Position numbers and translations under genes: made by a program
Notes under the pieces: generated by a model
The model's database searches: none
What the model was told of the DNA's origin: nothing
What the model saw: only the letters and a program-made list of their open reading frames with translations
In this document: positions 1 to 5,328 of the stretch, piece by piece
Layout of the letters: the number at the start of each line of letters is the position of its first letter
How positions within the stretch are numbered: position 1 is the first letter of the stretch
Assembly (NCBI GenBank): GCA_017395715.1
Contig: JAFQNZ010000163.1
Coordinates: 1 to 8,617, forward strand
DNA length: 8,617 nucleotides
Source: Clostridia bacterium
GTDB taxonomy: Bacteria > Bacillota > Clostridia > Oscillospirales > CAG-272
Direction of reading: 5' to 3'

Positions 1-21
1 ATTACACTGCGCCTTTTATTT

Positions 22-96
22 GGCCCGTTGGTCAAGCGGTTAAGACACCGCCCTTTCACGGCGGTAACATGGGTTCGATTCCCGTACGGGTCACCA
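22..96 (+). tRNA. tRNA-Glu (anticodon UUC), CCA encoded
   Basis: Reads GAA/GAG codons. The acceptor stem pairs GGCCCGT (22-28) with ACGGGTC (86-92) including one G-U pair, the discriminator is A93, and CCA is encoded at 94-96. The anticodon arm is CCGCC-CTTTCAC-GGCGG, placing TTC at the anticodon position, which gives Glu. The T arm is ATGGG-TTCGATT-CCCGT with the usual TTCGA signature. All four arms close without mismatches of note. The gene appears alone here; any partners would lie before position 1. Its CCA end is also the start of the terminator stem that follows. Confidence 0.97.
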
Positions 97-142
97 AAAC
101 AAAAACACCATCGACAAAGTCGATGGTGTTTTTGTTTTGGTG
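92..142 (+). terminator. Symmetrical terminator of tRNA-Glu
   Basis: A perfect 24-bp inverted repeat: 92-115 pairs with 119-142 around the 3-nt loop AAA. The strong core is ACACCATCGAC/GTCGATGGTGT, and the right arm carries the run TTTTTGTTTT on the plus strand. Because the arms are symmetrical, the minus strand has the same run, so it could stop transcription in both directions. The left arm includes the last bases of the tRNA and its CCA. Confidence 0.88.
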
Positions 143-353
143 TCCCGCGCCGCAAGCGGCACGGCGCAAGAGTCGTGAACATAAAATCCTGAAAAACAGT
201 ATCTCTTGCGCTTGTGTAGCATTCGCCGCGCAGAGCGCGTCGAGCTGGCTCGTAAGCGGCAAGCGAGCGAATATTCGCCATCGGCGAAATTCCCGTGCGA
301 GTCAAAAAACTTCCCTGTTACTACTTGCGACAAAAACATACTATATAATTTTC
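143..353. repeat. Gene-free block of short palindromes with a tRNA-Glu 3'-end copy
   Basis: No credible gene lies here; the open frames on both strands overlap one another and the tRNA. The block holds nested GC-rich inverted repeats: GCGCCG (147-152) with CGGCGC (162-167), GCCGC-AA-GCGGC (149-160), GCGCAAGAG (164-172) with CTCTTGCGC (203-211), GCTCG (248-252) with CGAGC (264-268), and TTCGCC-ATC-GGCGAA (274-288). It ends with a 22-base stretch (289-310) that resembles the 3' end of the upstream tRNA-Glu. This looks like a degenerate dispersed repeat or insertion scar. I cannot tell from one copy whether it recurs elsewhere. Confidence 0.5.
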
Positions 354-390
354 AAGCATTCTTTCGCTTTCGTTCGGTGAAAGAATGCTT
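354..390 (-). terminator. Hairpin at the 3' end of the XRE gene
   Basis: A perfect 12-bp inverted repeat, AAGCATTCTTTC (354-365) with its complement at 379-390, loop 13 nt. It begins at the last base of the stop codon of the minus-strand regulator gene. The T-run after it on the minus strand is poor, so termination there may be weak. The plus-strand side is followed by TTTATTTAT, so it might also act in that direction. Confidence 0.55.
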
Positions 391-605
391 TATTTATACC
401 TCTCTCTATTGTCCGTTTCTCCAAGCAGATAGTCAATGCTCGTATGATAAAACCTTGCTAACTTAATGAGTATAGCAGTTGGAATGTCATTTTCGCCTGT
501 TTCATACTTGGAATACCCCGTTTGTGACATTCCCAGCATTTTAGCAACTTCGGTTTGAGTGAGCTCATTATCTTCGCGCAAATCACGGATTCTTTGATAT
601 TTCAT
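390..605 (-). CDS. Small XRE-family helix-turn-helix regulator
   Basis: A 71-residue DNA-binding protein that is essentially one HTH_3 (Cro/C1-type) domain. Residues 15-36 carry the classic pattern: LTQTEVAKMLGMS gives the first helix and turn, then QTGYSKYETGEN gives the recognition helix and the conserved YE-G segment; residues 42-61 supply the closing helices ending in the frequent IDYLLGE motif. There is no added sensor or protease domain. The start at 605 is supported by GGGGGA five bases upstream. It is transcribed away from the lipoprotein gene, and the region between them has three CCTGAA half-sites, one overlapping its own ribosome site. By analogy with such pairs it probably represses itself and perhaps its neighbour; this is inference. 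Confidence 0.9.
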   Translation of the reverse strand: MKYQRIRDLREDNELTQTEVAKMLGMSQTGYSKYETGENDIPTAILIKLARFYHTSIDYLLGETDNRERYK

Positions 606-614
606 TGGCTTCCC

Positions 615-679
615 CCTGAATTTGATTACGGTTTCATTATACTTAATCTGTTTCAGGGTATTGACTTTTAACCTGAATT
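615..679. promoter_or_regulatory. Candidate operator cluster (three CCTGAA half-sites)
   Basis: CCTGAATT occurs at 615-622 and 672-679, and the reverse complement TTCAGG at 652-657. The first overlaps the ribosome site of the XRE gene, the second lies in the spacer of its promoter, and the third falls between -35 and -10 of the lipoprotein promoter. AACCT-GAATT-AGGTT (670-684) is itself a small dyad. The placement fits binding by the XRE protein, which is inferred. Confidence 0.45.
636..664 (-). promoter_or_regulatory. Probable promoter of the XRE gene
   Basis: On the minus strand a perfect TATAAT (636-641) lies about 30 bases upstream of the start codon at 605. The matching -35 region (about 659-664, TCAATA) is poor and collides with the -35 of the opposing promoter, so the two promoters may compete. 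Confidence 0.5.
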
Positions 680-689
680 AGGTTATAAT
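661..689 (+). promoter_or_regulatory. Sigma-A-type promoter of the lipoprotein gene
   Basis: TTGACT (661-666), a 17-base spacer, then a perfect TATAAT (684-689). Transcription would start near 696 and give a leader of about 80 bases. The spacer carries the dyad AACCT-GAATT-AGGTT, which reaches into the first base of the -10 box and is well placed for repression. Confidence 0.8.
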
Positions 690-774
690 CTATCGTGAAT
701 CGCGGTTTTTGTCAAAACGTAATCTGCGGTTAACAAACACTTTTTTATTTTTTATTTGAGAAAGGAAGTATTCT

Positions 775-1824
775 ATGAAAAAACGCGCACTTTTACTCAC
801 TCTTTTGCTCCTTGTATTGTGTCTTTCTGCTTGCGGTGAATCAAGCGAGACAACAAACAAGGGTACGGCTGACTCCACCACACAGGGACACATTCACTAT
901 TACACCAACGCAACCTGTACCGACCCTGCCATATGCTCTTGCGGCAGAACAAAAGGTTCTGCTTTAGGACATGAATATTCCGAAGCAACCTGTACAGCTC
1001 CGAAATTTTGTAATCGTTGCGATGTGATTGTCAGTGCTTCGTTAGGACATGAGTATTCCGAAGCAACTTGCACCGAGCCAAAAATCTGTAGCCGCTGCCA
1101 AGCAAGCGGTGGCTCCGCTTTGGGACATGACTATTCTGAAGCAACCTGTACAACTCCCAAAATCTGTAACCGCTGTCAAGTGATTGCATCGGCTGAACTT
1201 GGTCACGATTACACAAATGCAACTTGTACAGCAGCAGAAATCTGCAAGCGTTGCGAAGATGTAAAGGGAACGCCCCTCGGTCACGAATATAACGAAGCAA
1301 CCTGCCTTTTGCCTATGACTTGCACCCGTTGCCAAGGAACCAAAGACAGCGCGCTCGGTCACACTTACGTTGATAACAAGTGTATTCGCTGTGAGGAAAT
1401 CGACCCCGAAAGCCTGCCCGTAGCTGTGGATAAGTTACATGTGATTAATTCTAAAAGATATGAAGTTGTCGCTCCTTTGACAGATACATACGGCTATACA
1501 TACGACAGTGGTATAGTATTGACTGCATCTTTTAGCAACGATGCTTTTGTAACTTATAATCTTGAAAAAAAATACACCCAACTTTCCGGCTCTATTGTAG
1601 CACCTTCAGATCAACTTGCTGATGGAGGTGGAATGGATAATTTTAGTATTTGGGTCGATGATGTTTGTGTATTTAGTGTGGATCACATAAACAGAGAAAC
1701 TGCAAAAATAGACTTTTCTATTGATATCACATATGCAACCAAATTGAAATTTGGTTGTAGAGATAATTGGTCTTCTATGGCTAATTTAACTATTGCCATT
1801 GTCAATGCGCAAGTACAAAAATAA
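775..1824 (+). CDS. Lipoprotein with Cys/His repeats and NPCBM-like C-terminal domain
   Basis: A 349-residue predicted surface lipoprotein of unknown function. A basic, Leu-rich signal (residues 1-19) ends in the lipobox LSAC with Cys20. A Ser/Thr-rich linker leads to six tandem 26-27-residue repeats (38-194) and a shortened seventh (195-214). Each full unit follows GHxYxxATC-x5-C-x2-C, so it offers one His and three Cys (unit 1 has C-x5-C-x-C). Residues about 218-347 look like a beta-sandwich of the NPCBM carbohydrate-binding type (YNLEKKYTQLSGSIVAP, FSIWVDD, ATKLKFGC); this is family resemblance by eye. The start has AAAGGA eight bases upstream. The repeats could bind metal or simply be a structured stalk. 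It diverges from the XRE gene and ends in its own terminator, so it is monocistronic. The C-terminal part is visibly more AT-rich than the repeats. Confidence 0.88.
   Translation: MKKRALLLTLLLLVLCLSACGESSETTNKGTADSTTQGHIHYYTNATCTDPAICSCGRTKGSALGHEYSEATCTAPKFCNRCDVIVSASLGHEYSEATCTEPKICSRCQASGGSALGHDYSEATCTTPKICNRCQVIASAELGHDYTNATCTAAEICKRCEDVKGTPLGHEYNEATCLLPMTCTRCQGTKDSALGHTYVDNKCIRCEEIDPESLPVAVDKLHVINSKRYEVVAPLTDTYGYTYDSGIVLTASFSNDAFVTYNLEKKYTQLSGSIVAPSDQLADGGGMDNFSIWVDDVCVFSVDHINRETAKIDFSIDITYATKLKFGCRDNWSSMANLTIAIVNAQVQK
886..1416 (+). repeat. Tandem 78-81-bp coding repeats in the lipoprotein gene
   Basis: Six full units and a degenerate seventh encode GHxYxxATC-type modules. Units 2-4 share long near-identical stretches (GGACATGAnTATTC then GAAGCAAC) while units 1, 5, 6 and 7 have diverged. 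This suggests recent local duplication in the middle of an older array, and possible copy-number variation between strains. Confidence 0.85.
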
Positions 1825-1833
1825 AAAACGTAG

Positions 1834-1858
1834 CGCCCGTGCCACAATGACACGGGCG
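1834..1858 (+). terminator. GC-rich hairpin after the lipoprotein gene
   Basis: CGCCCGTG (1834-1841) pairs perfectly with CACGGGCG (1851-1858), 9-nt loop, ten bases after the stop codon. No T-run follows, so it is probably an mRNA-protecting or auxiliary hairpin ahead of the true terminator. Confidence 0.5.
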
Positions 1859-1866
1859 TCTATACC

Positions 1867-1898
1867 AAACAAGGCGAGCCGATGGCTCGCCTTGTTTT
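1867..1898 (+). terminator. Rho-independent terminator of the lipoprotein gene
   Basis: A perfect 14-bp stem, 1867-1880 with 1884-1897, around the 3-nt loop GAT. Its core is AAGGCGAGCC/GGCTCGCCTT, and the right arm ends in TTGTTTT. A-run and T-run on opposite sides mean it could act in both directions. Confidence 0.87.
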
Positions 1899-1971
1899 CA
1901 CTTCATCAAACCTCTCACTCCGAGCGGGGTAGTAGCCGATTGATAACAGATCATTTGCAAGCTTTATTCCG

Positions 1972-2115
1972 CGTGTCATCTTGAGCGAAACACCGCCCGA
2001 GATCCTGCCATCACTTCGTTCGGCACTGCTACGCAGTTCGACTTTGCTTCGCGTCGCTCAGGATGACACGGGCGGTGTGCAGTCGAAACCCGTAGGGCAA
2101 CCGCTTCAGCGGTTG
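1972..2115. repeat. Intergenic palindromic element between the lipoprotein and ZIP genes
   Basis: The 1825-2154 gap has no gene. After the terminators it holds a dispersed-repeat-like element: CGTGTCATCTTGAGCG (1972-1987) pairs with 2055-2070 at 15 of 16 positions, ACACCGCCC (1990-1998) pairs perfectly with 2070-2078, and CAACCGCT-TC-AGCGGTTG forms a tight hairpin at 2098-2115. The first two pairings cross rather than nest. The last hairpin lies 40 bases after the ZIP stop codon on the minus strand and is the only terminator-like structure there, without a T-run. From 1899 to 1971 I see nothing notable. Confidence 0.6.
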
Positions 2116-2154
2116 GATCTCGCGGTACGACAAACTGTAAATTCTTACTTCGTA

Positions 2155-2925
2155 CTACCCCAGCGCCACGTCCAAAAACGTCATCACGGAAAATCCTGCG
2201 GCAAACGCCATGGTACCCATACCCCGTCTTTCTGCTGTCGCCGGCACAAGCTCGGTCACCACGACCGAAAGCATCGCACCTGCGGCAAAGCCTAAAAGAT
2301 AGGGCAACACCGGCACGACAAGCCCTGCCGCAAGCAGAGTGAATGCGGCGCCGATCGGCTCAACTGCGCCCGAAAGAACACCTGCCCAAAAGGCTTTTGG
2401 CTTTTTCATACCACCTGCCGCAAGCGGCAAGGAGATGATCGAGCCTTCGGGAATGTTTTGAATTCCCACGCCCACGGCAAGCGCAAACACCGCCGCAAGC
2501 GTCATACCGCTGTTTCCCGCAAGCACGCCGGCAAGTGCCACACCCACCGCCATGCCCTCGGGCAGATTGTGTACCGTTACGGCAAGCGTCAGAAGAAACA
2601 CCCGCTTCTGCCCTGCCTCGCTCTCTCCCTTTTGAAAGAGTCTGTCAGTGACAAGATCGGTAAGCAGTAGTAATAAAAAGCCAATGAACAACCCGATGAG
2701 CGCGGGAATCGCGGCAAAAAAGCCGTATGCGCTTGACGACTCAATGGCAGGGATCAAGAGACTGAACACCGATGCCGCCACCATCACGCCCGCCGAAAAA
2801 CCCGAAAGAAGCGCTTCGGCGCCGGGGGAAAAAGAACCCTTGACAAAAAACACCGTGAGCGCACCAAGCACGCTTCCGGCAAAGGGAATGAGCAGAATGA
2901 GTATAACATCTTGCATGATTGACAT
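2155..2925 (-). CDS. ZIP-family divalent metal transporter (GufA/ZupT type)
   Basis: A 256-residue inner-membrane protein importing divalent metals such as zinc, iron or manganese. Eight hydrophobic segments are visible (about 5-27, 37-60, 69-92, 108-136, 140-165, 176-201, 203-226, 236-255). The ZIP signature is intact: HNLPEGMAVG (119-128) in segment 4 and QNIPEGSIISLP (156-167) in segment 5, which together form the binuclear metal site. E189-P and E225 lie in segments 6 and 7. The loop between segments 3 and 4 lacks a long His stretch, as in bacterial members. The start at 2925 has AAAAGGA only 3-4 bases upstream; Met4 is possible but its spacing is long. It follows rubrerythrin by 83 bases in the same direction. 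Exact metal cannot be read from sequence. Confidence 0.93.
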   Translation of the reverse strand: MSIMQDVILILLIPFAGSVLGALTVFFVKGSFSPGAEALLSGFSAGVMVAASVFSLLIPAIESSSAYGFFAAIPALIGLFIGFLLLLLTDLVTDRLFQKGESEAGQKRVFLLTLAVTVHNLPEGMAVGVALAGVLAGNSGMTLAAVFALAVGVGIQNIPEGSIISLPLAAGGMKKPKAFWAGVLSGAVEPIGAAFTLLAAGLVVPVLPYLLGFAAGAMLSVVVTELVPATAERRGMGTMAFAAGFSVMTFLDVALG

Positions 2926-2928
2926 TCA

Positions 2929-2998
2929 TCCTTTTGGGGTTTGGGATGCTGAAAGCTTCCTCTTACAAACAGCATATTCCCTCACCCCAAAAGGGTGA
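2929..2998 (-). promoter_or_regulatory. Candidate ribosome-site-sequestering leader of the ZIP gene
   Basis: On the minus-strand transcript, the ZIP ribosome site lies within ACCCCAAAAGG (2940-2930), which pairs perfectly with CCTTTTGGGGT (2994-2984). Nested inside are GGG/CCC (2979-2981 with 2943-2945) and ATGCTG/CAGCAT (2970-2975 with 2946-2951), about 20 bp in total with an 18-nt loop. The upstream arm can instead fold on itself as TCACCC-TTTTG-GGGTGA (2998-2982), which would free the ribosome site. No known riboswitch class is recognised; a regulatory role is inferred. Confidence 0.5.
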
Positions 2999-3008
2999 AA
3001 CGATCATG

Positions 3009-3677
3009 TCACTTCACGTCGGCAGGCGACATCTCGGTTGCCTCAAAATAAGCCTGCGGATGCGCGCAGACAGGACAGACTTCGGGTGCTGCCACGCCGA
3101 CCACAATATGACCGCAATTGCGGCACTCCCACACCTTCACACTGCTCTTCTTAAAGACCTGTGCCGACTGCACATCCGAAAGCATCTGGCGGTAGCGCTC
3201 CTCATGACGCTTTTCGATAGCGGCAACCCCACGGAACTTTTCGGCAAGCTCATGAAAGCCCTCTTCCTCTGCTGTTTTGGCAAACGAATCGTACATATCG
3301 GTCCACTCATAATGCTCCCCGTCGGCGGCGGCTTGCAGATTACACTCGGTGTTCGAAAGACCGCCAAGCTCGGTCAGCCAAATTTTCGCGTGTGCGCGCT
3401 CGTTTTCGGCAGTCTGCAAAAACACCGAAGCAATCGCCTCATATCCCTCTTTTTTGGCAAGAGAGGCAAAATAGGTGTACTTGTTGGTGGCAGATGATTC
3501 CCCCGCAAAGGCAATCTCTAAGTTCTTTTCGGTCTTTGTGCCGGCGTATTTTGACGTGTTACCCTCCTTCACGAGTTCGATCGCGTCGCCCTTCACGTGG
3601 CAGATCGGGCAGATTGGCTCTTCCCCGTCGGGGCAAGTGAATACCTTGCCGCATACTGTGCATTTGTACTGTTTCAT
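3009..3677 (-). CDS. Rubrerythrin with N- and C-terminal rubredoxin-type centres
   Basis: A 222-residue cytoplasmic non-haem diiron protein that reduces hydrogen peroxide to water in anaerobes, using electrons from NAD(P)H via rubredoxin-type centres. An N-terminal four-Cys site (C6-x2-C9, C23-x2-C26) is followed by a ferritin-like four-helix domain (about 48-170) with the diiron ligand pattern: E60 in FAGES, E93-R-A-H96, the E137-E139 cluster, and E155-K-R-H158. The C-terminal rubredoxin domain has C185-x2-C188 and C201-x2-C204 with the CPVC-HP motif. A frame extends to an ATG at 3701, but the start at 3677 is preferred: AAAGGAG lies six bases before it, and the -10 box ends only where the longer frame would begin. 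It leads the ZIP gene by 83 bases. Confidence 0.95.
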   Translation of the reverse strand: MKQYKCTVCGKVFTCPDGEEPICPICHVKGDAIELVKEGNTSKYAGTKTEKNLEIAFAGESSATNKYTYFASLAKKEGYEAIASVFLQTAENERAHAKIWLTELGGLSNTECNLQAAADGEHYEWTDMYDSFAKTAEEEGFHELAEKFRGVAAIEKRHEERYRQMLSDVQSAQVFKKSSVKVWECRNCGHIVVGVAAPEVCPVCAHPQAYFEATEMSPADVK

Positions 3678-3701
3678 AAAATGCTCCTTTCCTTTTTTCA
3701 T

Positions 3702-3732
3702 AGTATAGCCATATTTTGGTTTTTTCTTGCAA
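3702..3732 (-). promoter_or_regulatory. Probable promoter of the rubrerythrin gene
   Basis: On the minus strand TTGCAA (3732-3727) and TATACT (3707-3702) are separated by 19 bases, slightly long for sigma-A. The -10 lies just upstream of the rejected ATG at 3701, so the transcript would begin at about 3695 and carry a short leader with AAAGGAG. I see no clear PerR/Fur-type dyad. Confidence 0.55.
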
Positions 3733-3761
3733 AGGAAAGGGATAAAATTCTAAACGCGAAT

Positions 3762-3791
3762 GTAGGAGCGCACCCGTGTGTGCGCCCCTAC
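3762..3791. repeat. Short palindromic repeat unit
   Basis: GTAGGAGCGCAC (3762-3773) pairs with GTGCGCCCCTAC (3780-3791) with one A/C mismatch and a 6-nt loop. It lies in the non-coding gap between the oxidoreductase terminator and the rubrerythrin promoter, away from both. It has the look of a REP-like intergenic palindrome; copies elsewhere in the genome cannot be checked here. Confidence 0.5.
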
Positions 3792-3810
3792 CATTTTCCA
3801 CCCCACAAAA

Positions 3811-3844
3811 AACTCTCCCGTCACCTTTCGGCAACAGGAGAGTT
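3811..3844 (-). terminator. Terminator of the pot-isomerase-oxidoreductase unit
   Basis: On the minus strand AACTCTCC pairs with GGAGAGTT, the inner part TGTTGCC pairs with GGTGACG (with G-U pairs), and a GAAA tetraloop caps the stem. TTTT follows immediately. It starts six bases after the oxidoreductase stop codon. A textbook Rho-independent terminator. Confidence 0.9.
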
Positions 3845-3850
3845 TATCTA

Positions 3851-4810
3851 TCATTGTATTTTTGCCGCAACGACAACAAGGTCAAGGGTCTCGTAAAGGT
3901 CGCGCGTAAAAGCGTCAAACACGCCGCCACAGCCCGACTGGATTGCGGCAACAAAATCCGCCACCTCGTACACAAGATTGTTCTTGGCAGGCGTGTAAGC
4001 AAGCGACGTAGCCTCGCCCCCACGCGGTGCGAACACGATCTGTTCGGGCGACTGCATTTTGTGAATCACAAGCGAGCCACTTTCCCCCGTAATCACCGAG
4101 GGGATCACAGAATCGCAGATTTTCGAATAAGTCACGCTTGCGGTAAAGCCGTCATAATCAAGCAGCAAACAACCGCTACCCTCAAAGCCGTTTTCCAAAA
4201 AGACCGACTTTGCCGAAACACTCTTCGGCTTGCCAAACAGTGCCACACACCAAAAGAGCGGATAAATGCCAATGTCAAACAGCGCCCCTCCCGAAATCCT
4301 CGGATCAAACGCATTCAGCACTTCTCCGTTTTTGTAGCGGTCGTAGCGCGAGGAATATTGGCAGTATTCAAACGAAACACGGCGAATCTTACCGAGATCA
4401 GCAAGCGAATTTTTTACCAAAGTAAAGGCAGGGTCATGCGCAGGGCGCATGGCTTCCAGCAGAATCACGCCTTTTTCCTTGGCAAGAGAAAAGAGCGTTT
4501 CGCACTCATCCCTCTTCATCACAAGCGGCTTTTCGCACAAAACGTGAAGTCCTTTTTCAAGCGCCGCCTTCGCCTGCTCAAAATGGCAAAAGGTAGGGCT
4601 TGCAAGATACACCGCGTCAATGCCCGAAGACAAAAAAGCGTCAAAGTCGGTGAAAACTTGCGGAATGCCATGCTTTTTGGCAAACGCTTGCCCTGTTTCT
4701 TCCTTGCGGGAAAAGACCGCCGAAAGCGTCACTCCTTCCGTGACAGCTACCGCCTCACACAGCCAATCGCTCACAAAATTCGTACCGACAACACCGAGTG
4801 ATAAACTCAT
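3851..4810 (-). CDS. Gfo/Idh/MocA-family NAD(P)-dependent oxidoreductase
   Basis: A 319-residue cytoplasmic dehydrogenase, usual length for the family, which acts on sugars, cyclitols or related diols with a bound nicotinamide. The Rossmann fold begins with GVVGTNFVSDW (6-16), a variant of GxGxxG. The family motif CEKPL (92-96) supplies the catalytic Lys94, and EAMRP (119-123) follows. GGALFDIGIYP (174-184) is the second conserved block, with Asp179 and with Tyr183 where many relatives have His; the GIYP form is typical of the dihydrodiol-dehydrogenase-like branch. The substrate is not evident. The start overlaps the isomerase stop as ATGA and has only a weak ribosome site, which suggests translational coupling. 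It is the last gene of the run. Confidence 0.92.
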   Translation of the reverse strand: MSLSLGVVGTNFVSDWLCEAVAVTEGVTLSAVFSRKEETGQAFAKKHGIPQVFTDFDAFLSSGIDAVYLASPTFCHFEQAKAALEKGLHVLCEKPLVMKRDECETLFSLAKEKGVILLEAMRPAHDPAFTLVKNSLADLGKIRRVSFEYCQYSSRYDRYKNGEVLNAFDPRISGGALFDIGIYPLFWCVALFGKPKSVSAKSVFLENGFEGSGCLLLDYDGFTASVTYSKICDSVIPSVITGESGSLVIHKMQSPEQIVFAPRGGEATSLAYTPAKNNLVYEVADFVAAIQSGCGGVFDAFTRDLYETLDLVVVAAKIQ

Positions 4811-5304
4811 TCTTCAACCGTAACGCTTTCGATCATTACAACATCGCAAGGCACGTCATCATAGTAGCCATAGCGTGTGGTGCGGCTGGATGCGATCTTG
4901 TCAACGATCTCCATGCCTTCCGTCACCTTACCGAATGCGGCATACTGTCCGTCAAGGAAGGGAGAGTCGGCGTGCATGATGAAGAACTGCGAGGATGCGG
5001 AGTTGGGCATATTGGTGCGCGCCATCGACAAAACACCTCTTGTATGCTTTAAGTCATTCGGCACACCGTTGCGAGCAAATTCACCCTTGATGGCTTTGGC
5101 GGGCTTCTGTGCAAAAGAGGTATCCATACCGCCGCCCTGGATCATAAAGCCTGAAATCACGCGGTGAAAGATCAAGCCCGAATAAAAGCCGCTTTTTGCA
5201 AGAGAAACAAAGTTTTCAACCGTAATGGGAGCTTTTTCGGGGTAAAGCTCGGCAGTAATCGTACCGAGGTTTTTGATGTTGATTTTGATAATGGGATTCG
5301 ACAT
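4807..5304 (-). CDS. Cyclophilin-type peptidyl-prolyl cis-trans isomerase
   Basis: A 165-residue cyclophilin without signal peptide, so cytoplasmic; it catalyses cis-trans isomerisation at proline bonds during folding. Family motifs are complete: FHRVISGFMIQGG (46-58) with catalytic Arg48 and Gln56, GVLSMAR (90-96), SASSQFFI (102-109) and LDGQYAAFGKV (117-127). Leu117 replaces the Trp of human cyclophilin A and Tyr121 the His, common in bacterial forms and expected to weaken cyclosporin binding. AAAGGA precedes the start by about ten bases. It lies 58 bases after potD, across a hairpin, and its stop overlaps the oxidoreductase start as ATGA. Confidence 0.96.
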   Translation of the reverse strand: MSNPIIKINIKNLGTITAELYPEKAPITVENFVSLAKSGFYSGLIFHRVISGFMIQGGGMDTSFAQKPAKAIKGEFARNGVPNDLKHTRGVLSMARTNMPNSASSQFFIMHADSPFLDGQYAAFGKVTEGMEIVDKIASSRTTRYGYYDDVPCDVVMIESVTVEE

Positions 5305-5328
5305 ATTGATGATTTCCTTTCTATGAAT

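Noticed and set aside
56..339. Overlapping open frames on both strands in the tRNA-Glu and downstream repeat
   Set aside because: They read through the tRNA and its terminator, lack ribosome sites, and their composition follows the palindromes. Frames of this kind are a known false-gene type next to tRNAs.
886..1416. CRISPR-like array
   Set aside because: The repeats are coding, in frame, divergent at third positions and without spacers; they make protein modules.
2926..3008. A known metal riboswitch (for example NiCo, Mn yybP or czcD type)
   Set aside because: None of the conserved core bases of these classes are visible; only the pairing logic is suggestive.
2919..3497. Plus-strand frame of 192 codons opposite rubrerythrin
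   Set aside because: No ribosome site and no family motif, while the minus frame has a complete rubrerythrin.
3678..3701. Upstream ATG for rubrerythrin
   Set aside because: The eight extra codons contain the AAAGGAG ribosome site of the next ATG, and the TATACT box abuts this ATG, so it would lie at or before the transcription start.
3776..4801. Long plus-strand frame of 341 codons
   Set aside because: It is antisense to the oxidoreductase, is loaded with Arg, Lys and His as expected for a shadow frame, has no domain I recognise, and crosses the opposite-strand terminator.
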